DNA of 64,000 nt, taken from contig CANTFL010000323.1 of NCBI GenBank assembly GCA_947650285.1, positions 19,784 to 83,783 on the forward strand, given 5' to 3'. Made by a program: the position numbers and the translations under genes. The notes below the pieces were generated by a model. The model saw only the letters and a list, made by a program, of their open reading frames with translations, was not told the DNA's origin and ran no database searches. Of the stretch, positions 31,240 to 42,477 are shown piece after piece. Source of the stretch: Hyaloperonospora brassicae. Taxonomy: Eukaryota > Oomycota > Peronosporomycetes > Peronosporales > Peronosporaceae. How positions within the stretch are numbered: position 1 is the stretch's first letter; each line of letters starts with the position of its first letter.

Positions 31240-32469
31240 TTAAAGTTTGTGGCGTTGTGGCTGCCATCGTCTCCTCCCAGCCCAAAATTGTACAACGCGC
31301 GTAAGCGCCGGATGCGCGCCAAAGTGCACAGGGGTACCACTGGCCGTAGACGCGGCAGCATCACAGGCCGCCATGGACGAGATGGGCTGTACTCCGCCGT
31401 CCATGCCCGTATCAAAATGATTCATCGATGTACCATCAGGATGAAGTAGCCAATCATGATACCGGTGCACCTTGGTCGAGTACGCAATCAACGCGCCCGG
31501 CTCAATTGCCCGATACATCAATGTTGGAAAGTTGTACAAGAGGGCGACGCAAAAGGACCCATAGTGCCGCTGTTTCGCCATCGATTGGTTAGCCATGTCA
31601 CGCGTAGGTAAAAAACAGACAATCCCGCTCTGTAAATTTCTCCAAGACAATATATCGCCAAGGTAACGCAGTCCCCTCGCGAATTCGACCCCCTTTAAGT
31701 TATATGCCCTACCGCGGCTATCTCTCAGCCATGACATATCCTGGAGCGTTGCGTGCACCAACCACCGGTAGTTAAAACGCCCCGAGGACGCTACTTCCGC
31801 TCGCATCCCGGAACGCAGTTGATCATCAATTACTCTGCGAGCATAAATTGTGATACTACCATCGTCTATATAGTCGACCTGGGCTCTCGATGTAAAAGAC
31901 ATAGCCCGCCGGCAAATCTCCTGAACCCCACCTAGACGGGCATGTCTAGCCCCCTCGATACCAACAACGGCCGACCCAGTAAGCCAGATAGTCGCGTGAT
32001 ATCTAGGTTGCTTATCATTCACCCAGCAAGGAGTGATGTATGCCGACCCCGTCTGAGGACATCCCCATAAGTAGTCACCAATCAGTAACTCGCGCGAACT
32101 AACAGTAGCAGACCACTGACCGACCGCCGTTGCCGCCATAGTCATTAGATCCGTTCTAATACAAGGCACGGCTAATCCCCCTTGCTGGATCGGGAGAGAC
32201 GCCATGTCGGAGGGAACCCATGGTCGGGACCTCTTGCCATCAAGGACGCCCCATACAAAGTCCATAATCAAGATGTGCAACCGGGTAACCACAGCCGGAG
32301 GAGGCCAACAGTGCCGAGCTAAAAATGTTATTTTGGGCACCGCAACAGCGCTGGCAATCCTAGCCCGTTGTTCCACCGTGTGAGTTTTCTCCCGGGCTAA
32401 TACAAGCCGGATCCAGAGAGATCGTTGGCATTTGTTCCAGTTTTCAGCCACCGCATCCTGTTGACCCAC
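31240..32469 (-). CDS. LINE ORF2 post-RT region
   Basis: A 409-residue frame continuing after RT: RARIASAVAVPKITFLARHC and LHILIMDFVWGVLDGKRSRPW, the thumb/connection pattern of LINEs, then a long region rich in Trp and Tyr (RFNYRWLVHATLQDMSWLRD). No catalytic motif. A frame change near 31240-31020 leads to the zinc knuckle and RNase H. Confidence 0.75.
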   Translation of the reverse strand: MGQQDAVAENWNKCQRSLWIRLVLAREKTHTVEQRARIASAVAVPKITFLARHCWPPPAVVTRLHILIMDFVWGVLDGKRSRPWVPSDMASLPIQQGGLAVPCIRTDLMTMAATAVGQWSATVSSRELLIGDYLWGCPQTGSAYITPCWVNDKQPRYHATIWLTGSAVVGIEGARHARLGGVQEICRRAMSFTSRAQVDYIDDGSITIYARRVIDDQLRSGMRAEVASSGRFNYRWLVHATLQDMSWLRDSRGRAYNLKGVEFARGLRYLGDILSWRNLQSGIVCFLPTRDMANQSMAKQRHYGSFCVALLYNFPTLMYRAIEPGALIAYSTKVHRYHDWLLHPDGTSMNHFDTGMDGGVQPISSMAACDAAASTASGTPVHFGAHPALTRVVQFWAGRRRWQPQRHKL

Positions 32470-33557
32470 TAAGACACCCCAATACCTGCAAGATGCAGTG
32501 AAGACTGTAGAGTGAGTCCACAGGTGTCGAGTGGCAGAGATGACCCACGAGAGTCCAGCTCAATAACCATCGATTTTGCTCGATTTGCTAGGAGGCCCGA
32601 AACGGTGGCAAAGTCATCGAGAATAGCTACGACAGTTGTAACCGCCGACCGATCGCGAAGGTATACAGCGGTGTCGTCAGCGTATCCCGAGACTTTGAAC
32701 TCGGCAGTACGTCGTCCAGCCGTCAGAGGTACCCCGCGAATGTCCCCCCGTCCCTGGATTACCCTGTATACACCATCAAGTGCGAGAATAAAAAGCAGTG
32801 GGGCCAGGGGACAACCTTGCCGAATACCACAGACAACGTTTCTGCGACTTGAGCGGTAACCATTGACAAGAAATCGGCAGGTAGTATCATGGTGTAACGC
32901 CGCAATGACTGATACAAATTGAGTTGAAAAGCCAAGCCACGTAAGCGCCGCAAGTAGATAAGGACGTTGCAACGTGTCGTACGCCTTGGCAAAATCGAGA
33001 AGCAAGACAATGGAACCATGTAAATCACTGTCTAAAGTCGCGGCTTTGCGAGCCGCAGTAAAAATATCAAGAGCCGTATGGATTGAACGATGCGGGACAA
33101 AACCAACTTGAGCTGGAAGAACGAGACTTGTGAGCATCGGACGCACTCGAAATGAGAGAATCTTGGCAAATAACTTGTATTCGCTGTTGAGCAACGCTAT
33201 TGGGCGATGATCAAGTGGCACGGCGGAAGCCGACGTTTTCTTCAGACATTGAATGTTCGCTTCACCAAACGACGCCGGAAAGACGCTGCACTTTAGCCAT
33301 CTGGTGTACAATGCGGCGAGTACAGGCGCGAGCACATCCGCGTAATCTCTGTAAAAGGTATTGTTGAGCTCATCCGGACCCGCGGCTTTACCGCGTTTGA
33401 GCCGCTTTAAGGCCCCGCTCACATCTTCTTGATCAATGTCTGATGTCACGTTGGAGTCGTCAACTCGGTCCGGTGGGGATGCCCTGGCTAAAAATGCGGA
33501 GGTTTCTTCGGGAGAGGCGAAAGCATAAGTCATAATACGCTCCCAACCGTCAGCCAT
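32469..33557 (-). CDS. LINE ORF2 reverse transcriptase domain
   Basis: An open 362-residue frame. Domain blocks: SGALKRLKRGKAAGPDELNN (RT-0/1), CSVFPASFGEANIQCLKK, LDHRPIALLNSEYKLFAKIL, LPAQVGFVPHRSIHTAL, VLLLDFAKAYDTLQRPYL, IRQGCPLAPLLFILALD and the catalytic FKVSGYADDTAVYL. All seven RT blocks of non-LTR elements are present. It stops at 32469 and the next frame opens at the same base, a small overlap caused by a frameshift. Confidence 0.92.
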   Translation of the reverse strand: MADGWERIMTYAFASPEETSAFLARASPPDRVDDSNVTSDIDQEDVSGALKRLKRGKAAGPDELNNTFYRDYADVLAPVLAALYTRWLKCSVFPASFGEANIQCLKKTSASAVPLDHRPIALLNSEYKLFAKILSFRVRPMLTSLVLPAQVGFVPHRSIHTALDIFTAARKAATLDSDLHGSIVLLLDFAKAYDTLQRPYLLAALTWLGFSTQFVSVIAALHHDTTCRFLVNGYRSSRRNVVCGIRQGCPLAPLLFILALDGVYRVIQGRGDIRGVPLTAGRRTAEFKVSGYADDTAVYLRDRSAVTTVVAILDDFATVSGLLANRAKSMVIELDSRGSSLPLDTCGLTLQSSLHLAGIGVS

Positions 33558-33572
33558 CTCATCAGCAAGTTT

Positions 33573-35200
33573 CTAAGACCGGTTCGGACCATATGCGGCT
33601 TTTCCTCCCAAAGAAACGATGGTGTTGTCGTGAAATTTAGTCGACACACGGGCGTAGAAACGGCGAGATGTCTCTCCAGGAGAATATGTGTGCTGGACAA
33701 AAAGTCGCTCCTTCTTGGTACGCTGCCAGGAACGTCGACACTCGGAAACGACACGTCGAAGAGTCCCAGGAGTAGTCGCTGAAGGGTCATCGAAGCTAGA
33801 TTGACCGCCGCTCACGTAGGTTCTCGCTGGTGATACATTTGGTGAACGTGCCTCCAATAGCGCCGCGTCTAAGCGGGCATATAGACGACTCAGCCGCTGC
33901 CTATAACTTTTAGTCAGACCTTGGCGGGCGTTTTTGGTCGTCGCCAAAAGAATCTTGCGGAGTTTGGTCTTCCACTCATCCCACCAGATGGCCAAACGGC
34001 GCGCTGTGAGATAGTCCGCCGTCGGAACGCAGGTGATTTTATCGACTTGAAGCTGTGCCAGTGCAACGGCCGCAAGAATTTCTTTGTCCGCCTTCTCGCG
34101 CGCACATCAAGGAACGGGATAGACCCGCCTAGGTTTACGTACGCGCACCACAGTACGTGGAGCCCCAATACGTATACTGATTCCATTATGATCAGTTGCT
34201 GGACCAGGCACCAACATGTCGATGTCTCGAATCCAGTCAGCATGTAAAGAGCTCACATACCACCGATCTATGCGTGAACTAGCCGATTCACCTCCCGGCA
34301 ACGTGTAGAAATAGATGTGAGCCGCGGCCTGAAAATCTGATATGACTCTGTCTTCTTCGGCTAGCTCCATTGCATCTTCAAGAACGTCGCTAAGCTGTGC
34401 CCGACCGAGAAGCCGTCTGAGCGCCATAGAATCATGTCTGCCCGGTGGCGAGACAAAAGTACGGTCGAGTAACGGAACCAAAGTGCAGTTGAAGTCTCCC
34501 CTAATAAACATAGGTCCTTCGTAATCCAGAAGCAGAAGTCGAAGCCGTTCAAAAAGCGCCTCACGTGAAGTCTTATCACTCGGAGCGTAAACGTTGACCA
34601 CAAGAACGGGGTCGCCCATGATGGCAATACGTACAGCCATCCAGTGCGGTGTCCAGTGACCCTCATTCCACGGATCCATTTTTGTAATTGAAGAGTACGG
34701 GTTCAATAAATAGCCACGCCTCCTTGAGGGTGCTCGGACTCTGTCCATAGCGTGTACCCTGGATTGTTCACAAACCCCACGTAAAAATGTAGAGATGTTG
34801 CAGCGATGCCGACTCACCCATACCGACCCGCGTTTCTTGTAGAAGGATTAGGTCAAGGGCTCCACGTGTTTCACGCTGACGAAAGTGACTGATCCATTCT
34901 GTGCAGCGTTCTGGGTGCTTGGGAAAACCTGCGACGTTCTGTGAATGTAGACCGATGCTGTTCTCGTGCGGACGCCGGGATGTCCTAATTAAAAGGCGAC
35001 GACGACGTCGATGTAGTCTGTCGTTGTGACGTTGAGCTGGGGGATACCCAATACTGTTGATCGGACAGCCGCGCTCGGAAGGATCATGAGAGGAAATGCA
35101 TGTAACCACACTCCTTGACGAGTCGTCCTCTACCGCATCCGAGATGCCCTCAGTACTGAGGGTCCAGCAGTTGATTATCTTGGGCGATAAGGTCAATCGC
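33573..35200 (-). pseudogene. LINE ORF2 N-terminus: APE-type endonuclease (frameshifted)
   Basis: At 35196-34768 the endonuclease start is readable: SIGLHSQNVAGFPKHPER and the metal-binding LDLILLQETRVG. The following frame (34817-34107) has WMAVRIAIMGDPVLVVNVYA, MFIRGDFNCTLVPLLDR and the final TDHNGISIRIG, so the Asn, Glu, GDFN and TDH catalytic blocks are all present. A third frame (33995-33573) is the linker to RT. The enzyme nicks target DNA to prime reverse transcription. Two frame changes break it here. Confidence 0.82.
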
Positions 35201-35362
35201 TGGTTGCCAGTTGGCAGGTTTGCATATAATACTGTAGACGGCCGCGCGCAGCTCTCTTGAGAGGTGGTATAGCGCAGCCTTTGTCTGCGGCATTACCACG
35301 TCCGTCTCCTTCTCAACGGGTGCAAGCTTGGGGAGAAGGACACACAGGACATTAAGAACTCC

Positions 35363-38300
35363 TCATTGATCCAAGTCGTCAAGCGTTCGGACGACCGTAG
35401 GACTCAACAATTCTGGCTGTAATTTGCTAAAGCGTCGCCATCTTTGGATATTGTCCGTCGTTTTCCATCGAATTGATCCAATTTGCGCATCCGCCGTCGC
35501 GGCCCACCCTGTGCACAGATCTCGGAGTTTTGCATCTGCGTGTGAGGTGTGTTGACGAATCACCGTCAGTTGAGTTTCGCTGTTAATTGCATGTCCAAAA
35601 GCTCGCAAAGTTTCTCCCGGCATCGATGCTAGATAAGCATCCGGGTACGGCAGACCACTGACCATATCTGCCAGGTCCAGCGCGCAAAAGTTGACCCACG
35701 CAGTTTGTCCCTTTGGACCAACAGGCATAGTAGTCGGCAGGGCAGTCCGTACTTTGTGCTAGACGACCCATGCCCGAATCGCAGTTGTGTTTGCAGCCTG
35801 TTGTTTCCTGCTTTCCGGGACGGCGGCAGTCGCGAGTGCAGCAGATGCAGATTTCGGGACCTTGCGCACTCGAGTTGCACGCAATGTCTGATCGTGAGTA
35901 TCCGGAATGCGAAATTGATCCATCGTACCTCGTAACACGAGCTGGGTTTCCTGGTCTGCCCGGTATGGGACAGGACGCGACGGTAGCGAAGGAGGACCTT
36001 GTACTGGGGCTGCTTGTTGTCCGGAAGAGGCCTGGAGCACGTCTTCAATCGCTTTAGCTAGCTCCGCCGGTATGGGAACACTAGCGGCACATGGTGGTGG
36101 AGTTACCGCTCCTCCGACCAGATCACCCATGTGCATAGTGTTTCCAAAAGTGGTCGTAACTTCGACCATTGTAACATCGGGATCCCAAGCGTGTTGCCCA
36201 TCAAAATTCTGAGGGCAAGTAGAAGGCATTTCAGCCGATACAGAATCGAGAGGCTCCACGTCAGCGGGCCCCATTCGTGGAGGGGTCGCATTGGTGGAAC
36301 TCGGTAGGCCACGTCTGTGGCGAACATATGACGACAACAAACGCTCAATGGTCGCGCGACTCTTCTTCCTGGTCCTTTCCGCCATCGCAGCAGGCAATTC
36401 GTGAGGCGGAGCCGCAACATGCGGAACCTTAAGGTCGCTCTTAGGCGTCGGTTGCGGTGTAGTTTTTGTCAAACGTCGTGTCAATGTATTCAGAATGTTC
36501 GTTGCCTTCGTTGCTTCCGCCATAGCACGGGTAGCCGCTGCACCGGCGGTCCGATAATCGTATTCCATCCTTAGTAATCCGGCATTGTTTTCGGCGATAG
36601 AAGTTGGTTCCCCACCAGATGCTGTCTCACGAGCAATAGCCTCTTCAAGTGCATGAGCATGAGCCTCGAAGTAGCAGGCACGTTTGATGTCGGCAGCGCG
36701 CTTCGTCTCCGCAGCCGTCGAAGTAAGTTCCTCGACCGCGCGTTGGGCATCCTCTAAGCTTGACCGAGCCGCCTCAATTGCCCGCTCTTTCGAGGAGGTC
36801 GAAGCCAAAGATGAATTGGCACCGTAATTGTTGCTGGAGATGCCGCGGCAACCGGTTGATCTCCCCCTAACAGTGTCGCTAGTTCATGAACCGCCCTCGT
36901 GCGCTGGTCGTTGGACTTGGAAGAAATTGATGATGCTGGCTTAGGTTGCACCGCAGCCGATTTCCCTTCGTACGAACTTTTGCCTTTTGCGGGTGTAACG
37001 AGGTTTTGTCGGACTTGTCCGTGGTAGTTGGGCTGGGCTTGGTAGGAAGTGCCGAGACTGCTTGAACAGGCTTGATTGCTCCGGTAGCAGCAGTCGACGG
37101 CGGGTGGCGAGCCGACGGCACAGCAGGGCCCGGCGATGGCTCCGATTGGGTGGCCGTGGGGCGCGGGTCCCGCTTTTCCTTTCGCTCACCTAAATCAAAC
37201 CAGCCAGAGGGTGACGGACCAGCGGTGCTAGTAGCAGGAGCACCCGGTGTCGTTCCATCACCAGGTGGGGTAGATGCGGAGCTACCTCTTGGTAGCCTAG
37301 GCTGGTGAGGTACCTGTCGAACCTTGGTCAACAGGAAATTCATGTCTCCATCTGCCTTCAACTGCTCTGTCGTTGCCGCCAAAGTGTCAGCCAACCCAGT
37401 AACGTGGCGCAGTCGCTCTGCAACGGTGAGGTGGGTATGAGTCAACCTGCTAACGGGCTGAGGCGCCGGCGTCCTACCGGGAAATACGCGGTGGTGCTCA
37501 GCCTGATAGTTGCCCTTGCGCCCACCGCACTTGGTACTCGAGTGGTAAGGCGAATAGCATGTAAAACAGGGGACCCGTTGAAAGTGCCGAAAATGGTGGA
37601 GGGAGAGCTCCGTCCCGGAAGTCGCGATATGCGTAACCAGCTTGAGTTGTTCGGGACATGCCACTGTGTCGAAAGTCGCCACGAAAAAATTGGAATCATA
37701 CGCGTCCGAGCCGTGCGAGCACCTACGACTCACCGAAGTTACCGCACAGGACACACTGGACTCCAAAATGGCTAGAAGTGTGCTCGCCGCCACTCCATTG
37801 ACGAGGATCCGAATTTGATAGTGTAACATGTGACGGCCAGTTGATATTGCCGGGATTGAGGAAGCCGTAATGTCTTTTTGATCCAGAATAGCGGGACACA
37901 AAAGTTGAAGGCGCTTCCCGCGAAACAGAACTGACTTGTCATGCCAATTCGTAGCAGCCGCTTGATCGGGAAGAATGAAAGTCAATTGTCTCGTATCGGC
38001 GTCGTAACTAGTCCGCTTGGCCCCTTTGACCAGTTCCCGGCTCAAGACATCCGGATCTGTTTCCCCCTCGCTGCCCTTTAAAAGTTGGAGAAGTAGGGTC
38101 TTCTTAGCGATGTACTTGGGCATGCGTAGATACGGAGGCACAATCGCAATAATTTTCCCTTCCAGGTATGCTTCGAAAAAGTCGAGCATCGCAACCCGTG
38201 TAGCCCGCGGATACGTACACACCGAAAACCCTGGTGGCGACGACGGAACGAGACCACCCATCATCCAGGCTGCCAGCGCGTCTTCTTCGAGCGGTATCAT

Positions 38301-38931
38301 CGGGCGCAGATCGTCGTCCGCTTTTTTTCCACGCCCTCGTGGCTGTACGAATCAACACACCACTGCGATCGTGAAAAGATCCGTTACCCCTGTCCGAGGC
38401 GGCGCTTCCACGTGGCTTGGGCGTAAGTCCAGGTGCGGACTCCATGAGCTCGTCGACACAAGGCAGATGCCCGCCAGACGCAAAGCCGAAGTCACCCATA
38501 GGTGCGCACCGTGCCGACAAGCACTCGACAGCGCCCTTTGGTGCGCCCTTACTTGACGAGCATTGACCGTCACCGTTAGGTGCGCTTTTGCTCAGCGAGC
38601 AGACGCCGTCTCCATCGTCGCAATGCTCGTAGATGCTACCGAGGGTACTTGGAGAATGGACACCCTCGACGTAGCTATTAGGTACGCCGGGGCCGGTCAC
38701 CGCAGCCGCGTACGAACTCCGACCAGCCGTACCCTTAAGTAAGGGGATTGGGTCGCCTGTGGTCTTGGATCGCACGGGTCCGTCCTCTCCGCCACCGGCG
38801 ACTGAATCAAGTTCTACGGAACGACCCGGTTCGTGTGCCTCTTGCACACGCGTACCGGACGTCCCGACCGGGAGTAATAACCCGACCTGCATCCCTCTGC
38901 CTGCCGCAGAGCTCATTATATGTTGGCACAC
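35363..38931 (-). pseudogene. LINE ORF1: nucleic-acid-binding protein with CCHC knuckle and coiled coil (frameshifted)
   Basis: The N-terminal part (38931 onward) is Gly/Ser/Pro-rich. A frame change at a T-run near 38325 leads into the 38300-36879 frame, with LLQLLKGSEGETDPDVLSR, a predicted RNA-recognition-like core and a knuckle CFTCYSPYHSSTKC (CX2CX4HX4C), then a Pro/Ser/Thr linker. Another shift enters 36808-35759, a strong Ala/Glu-rich coiled coil (ARSSLEDAQRAVEELTSTA, ATKATNILNTLTRRLTK). A further frame (35728-35363) ends at TLDDLDQ. Such proteins coat LINE RNA. Whether these parts form one ORF or two in an intact copy is open. Confidence 0.65.
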
Positions 38932-39074
38932 TCCCTTGTGCCACGCTGTTTGTTTGCGTACTTAAGCGCAAATCTGGAAGTGTCCGATGTATATATAGCC
39001 GACGACAGTTAAGCGGGAATTGAAGGTCCAGGCGTCGTCGACAACGGTTGGACAGACGAAGAAATTGGACTCTA

Positions 39075-40525
39075 CTAGTGGGACAACTGGAATGTAGCAA
39101 CCGGAATTGACGGCACACTCCACGTAACTTCAGTGGATATTTCACCACACGACGAAGATGTAGGCGGTGAAGACGGCAAGTACATGATGCGCGAGCCGAT
39201 CGACGGCGACGAGGGTGAGAGTGGCAATAGGTATTCGATTGGAATGGGATCCATCAACGCAGGACGAGCTTCGCTGGGCAAAACACCACTCGACGACGCA
39301 ACGGCCGAGTATATCCGAAGCGATAGTAGGTAAGAACCCGCCACCGATCCGATTGAGATGACGTCGGGAAATCGCTGAGCAAGAAGACGACACAAGTGAT
39401 AATTTAGATCAAGTTCACGCGGACTCATACCCGGAGCTTCGATGCCGGTGATAGCCGCAGCATCCAGATTTGGATCAAGGGTCCATGGAAAACGATGATA
39501 CCGGAGCCTTTTCCGCAAGCCGTCAATTACACGACGCTGGTCTTCAATGAGGCTTAGAGCAGAGCGCAAAGCGTGGTCACCGCCATTACACATGACCATG
39601 GTAGCTTCTTGCAACTGACGGTAATACGCCGTCGCGACTCCGTGGATAGCAGCTTGTTGGGATCGAGACTCGGCGAGTCGACCAGTAAGACGATTGATTT
39701 CCAGCTCCCGCGCTTGTATTTCCAGTTGCAAGCTAGAAATGATCTTTTCCGCTGACTTAACTCTTTCAGCGCGCTGGGCAGACACACAAAAGGCTTCCGT
39801 CTCATAATTAAAGACTCGATGACGCCGGTGGTCCGCAACGAAGACGCTTCCCAAGTAGCAGATTCCACCAGGGCAGTATTCGGTTGATCACGCAAATCAA
39901 CGCACTCGGCGATCGCGGCTTCCATACGTCGACGGTGTGCTACGCTGCTCCGCTCTGACTGCGCAAGTGCTACGCATAGCCGAGCTACCGAGTCCGTTTG
40001 GTCAAAAGGCGCAACAGCATCTCCACCGGCGAGGACGACCAAGTCAGCGAGCGACGTAACCTGATGGATGGATTGACGCATAGATTCATCGTGCAGAGGC
40101 CGTGGCGTCTCCAATAGTGTAGCAACAATCCGCACCAGGTCTGCCTCACGCTGCTGGGCTTCGTAGTCCATACGTCTCATTGTCCGACGGCGATCAGCAA
40201 CAATTGTCGAGCTCTCAACGCCAACGTACGAAACATCACCAAGGCGACTTCTTGAAGATGAAGACTCTTGCGAAAAAGAACCTAAGGGCGGCGGCACCGT
40301 CCCGGACGCTTCAGGCTGCGGAGAAATTTGATGACCAGGCTGCAATAGTTGCAAGTTCACCGCAGCTTCGAGTCGATCAGACTGGCTCGATAAAACAACG
40401 ACAACTGGTGGGACGTTGACAGCTCCAAGAAGCGAATCTATGAGAGGACTAGTGTTCCTCGGACCGACAGCACTATCGGCCAAGTTTGTGTAAAACGAAG
40501 AGAGCATGAGAACACCGCGGATCAT
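39075..40525 (-). pseudogene. Minus-strand coiled-coil protein frame upstream of the LINE
   Basis: Two overlapping frames join near 39800-39850. The first part (40525 onward) has a Gln/Ser/Pro-rich N-terminus, then DYEAQQREADLVRIVATLLE and AQSERSSVAHRRRMEAAI. The second has a clear coiled coil (SLQLEIQARELEINRLTGRL), LIEDQRRVIDGLRKRLRYHR, and a folded-looking MSPRELDLNYHLCRLLAQRF / PDVISIGSVAG block, ending in acidic, Ser/Pro-rich sequence at 39075. The family is not recognised. It lies outside the LINE limits, so it belongs to the older host element and may be a second piece of its antisense gene. Confidence 0.5.
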
Positions 40526-40910
40526 AGAGAGTTAGGATGGAAGTGGACGTGGTTAAAAAGACAACAACACCCACCAACACAAGCGGCAAAATTGACTGGA
40601 CCAGACGACGTATCCGGTGACAGATTCTGAACAGAACGATGCATTGCAGAAGGGAAAGACGCCAATTCTGCTACGGGCGAGAGAGAAAGCATGACGAGGA
40701 GCTGCGTTCCATGGGTCGACGAAAGAGAGGAGAGCAGGCTTAAGCAGGACGATTCGTGGAGAGACAAAGAAACTGGTCGAGACAATTGCCGTTTAGGTTC
40801 GTATCACGACCGAGAAGTTATGGTTTAGGGAATTTCCGAACGTGGTATTCCCTACGCTTGACTTGATTACCGGTCGAGTTAACCCGACGAGAGAAGCCGG
40901 AGCGCGTCAA
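40526..40910. other. Non-coding stretch right of the coiled-coil frame
   Basis: No supported gene. It holds a short Ser/Leu-rich minus-strand frame (40785-40522) that would overlap the promoter of the coiled-coil frame. Confidence 0.4.
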
Positions 40911-40921
40911 AGTCCTTCAAT

Positions 40922-41161
40922 CATGGCTCGACGAGAGAATACTCGACGAAAAAAGACTCGACGAAAAAAAACTGGACGAGTCAGGACTCGACGAGAGAAG
41001 ATGCGACGAGAGAATACTCGATGAGAGAAGGCTCGACAAGAGAAGACTTGACGAGTAAAGACTCGACGAGTCAAGATTCGACGAGTGAAGACTCGACGAT
41101 AAAAAACTCGACGAATTAAGACTCGACGAGTGGAGACTCGACGATTGAAGACTCGACACGA
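40922..41161 (+). repeat. 15-bp minisatellite, 16 units
   Basis: Sixteen consecutive units of consensus ACTCGACGAGAGAAG, every one exactly 15 bp long despite base changes. On the plus strand each unit reads as a basic pentapeptide of the type KTRRE (in an open frame from 40842 to 41022, then stops). On the minus strand it reads as a Ser/Leu repeat. The absence of any indel not divisible by three suggests a coding past, or recent expansion. Confidence 0.85.
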
Positions 41162-41486
41162 GATGATTAGAGAATGACATGAGGAATGATCCAAAGCACT
41201 AGGTATTAGTATAGGATGATGAGGGGGGGGGTGAGTGGGATGCAGGAGAACCACTAAAGAGCCCCTTTGCGGTCAGTAAGAGAAAATTCGATAATCAATA
41301 CAGCGTATAATTTTTTTTAAGTCCAGGACACTCGCACACTTAAGGTAAGTGCCTGCGTGGGCTATATCATACCTGCCATCGAACCTTGAGAGGCATGATT
41401 TGTAGATGTATCGACTGGTAGCACCTAGGGTGAAGGAAGGACCGGGTTGGGCAGCGCTCGCTACTAGAGAACGAAGGATTCTCGTC

Positions 41487-41640
41487 GTCGACGAGACGGT
41501 GAACCTCAGCAAAGGGACCGTTTTGACTCTCCTCAAGTGACAAGCCGGGGAGCCTCAAGCGAAGGCCCCGTTTTTTAAAGACTTGACGGAGTGACGATCC
41601 GGTGGGCCTCAGACGAGGGCACCGAAACTCTTTTAGTCGG
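41487..41640. repeat. Three diverged tandem units of about 50 bp
   Basis: Units beginning near 41487, 41537 and 41591 share the order GG-GCCTCA-GCGA-GG(C/A)-CCG followed by a T-rich tail (for example CCTCAAGCGAAGGCCCCG and CCTCAGACGAGGGCACCG). Identity between units is roughly 60-65 percent by eye. Confidence 0.5.
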
Positions 41641-42470
41641 ACGTACACTGCGTCCGGTGACCTGTCAAAACGCGTAAGCATCGGCTTCCATCCTTTGGTG
41701 TAAAGTCACAGCAAGAGACAGGTTTCGAGGCTGCTAAGCTCGGGCAGGCTTCCGGAGGGATTGGTGGTAAGGAATCGGTTAGGCGAGAGCCACAATTTTA
41801 CCCCGAGGGGCGAACCGCGAGGTGATATCCCAAACGTACCAGCCCTTTACGCCGACTAAGCTCGCCGATTGTTGTGTTTGTACATTAAGGCTGTCACACT
41901 ACATAATTAACCAGCTACTATACCACAGAAGCTTATCTTGGTCCGATTAATTTCTTAACGCTGCACGCAGAACCCTCTCAAAGCTATACATTTGGACGTC
42001 CGACGGCATACGTGACACAGTTCACGCAGGGAATGTCGATAGAACACACTCATCCCTTAAACATACATCTTTGCACTACATATTGATGCATGTCTTTCCC
42101 ATATTGCGATACCGTTTTGTGTAGCGCTTTGACCTCCCCTTCTACATCCTTGGTGTTTTCGTTTGCGAAAAACTCTGCAAATCTAGTACCACTGTTTGAA
42201 GAGTGAGTGGTCTCCTTGGTCTTCCTTTGTAGACGTAATATCTGTCAAGTAAATTTTTATGGAGCTCAATATTCAGACGAAAAATCGACAGTCCATAATT
42301 GCCTGAATAGGATTATTGAAAATTAGTCACGGTCATAATTGTGGAGGCTAACCGCGCCGGATTAATGTTCTATACGGGTTATATCCCAGGTATAATAATA
42401 TCCAGGGCCGAATTCTTCGAGGCTACTTTCGCTAAAAGCCGTATATGTCGCGCAAAGTAGACAAGGAGAA
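41641..42470. other. Non-coding interval
   Basis: No gene seen. Probably the outer part of the decayed retroelement; no LTR pair could be identified. Confidence 0.4.
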
Positions 42471-42477
42471 GAGAAGG

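Larger units (their letters stand above)
29757..38983 (-). mobile_element. Long non-LTR retrotransposon (APE-RT-RNase H LINE), inserted in older transposon sequence
   Basis: Minus-strand order: ORF1 with a CCHC knuckle and coiled coil, then APE-type endonuclease, reverse transcriptase, zf-RVT knuckle and a C-terminal RNase H, followed by a 3' UTR ending in a CAT triplet run at 29757-29766. Imperfect 13-bp repeats (CCGATGGATAAAT at 29744, CCGATGTATATAT at 38984; 11 of 13 identical) fit a target-site duplication and set the limits. Length is about 9.2 kb. A handful of frameshifts interrupt both ORFs, so this copy is inactive but rather young. Confidence 0.85.

Noticed and set aside
41270..41900. 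3' LTR of element A
   Set aside because: The position would fit, but no matching copy was found in 13.5-16.3 kb and the ends are not defined.
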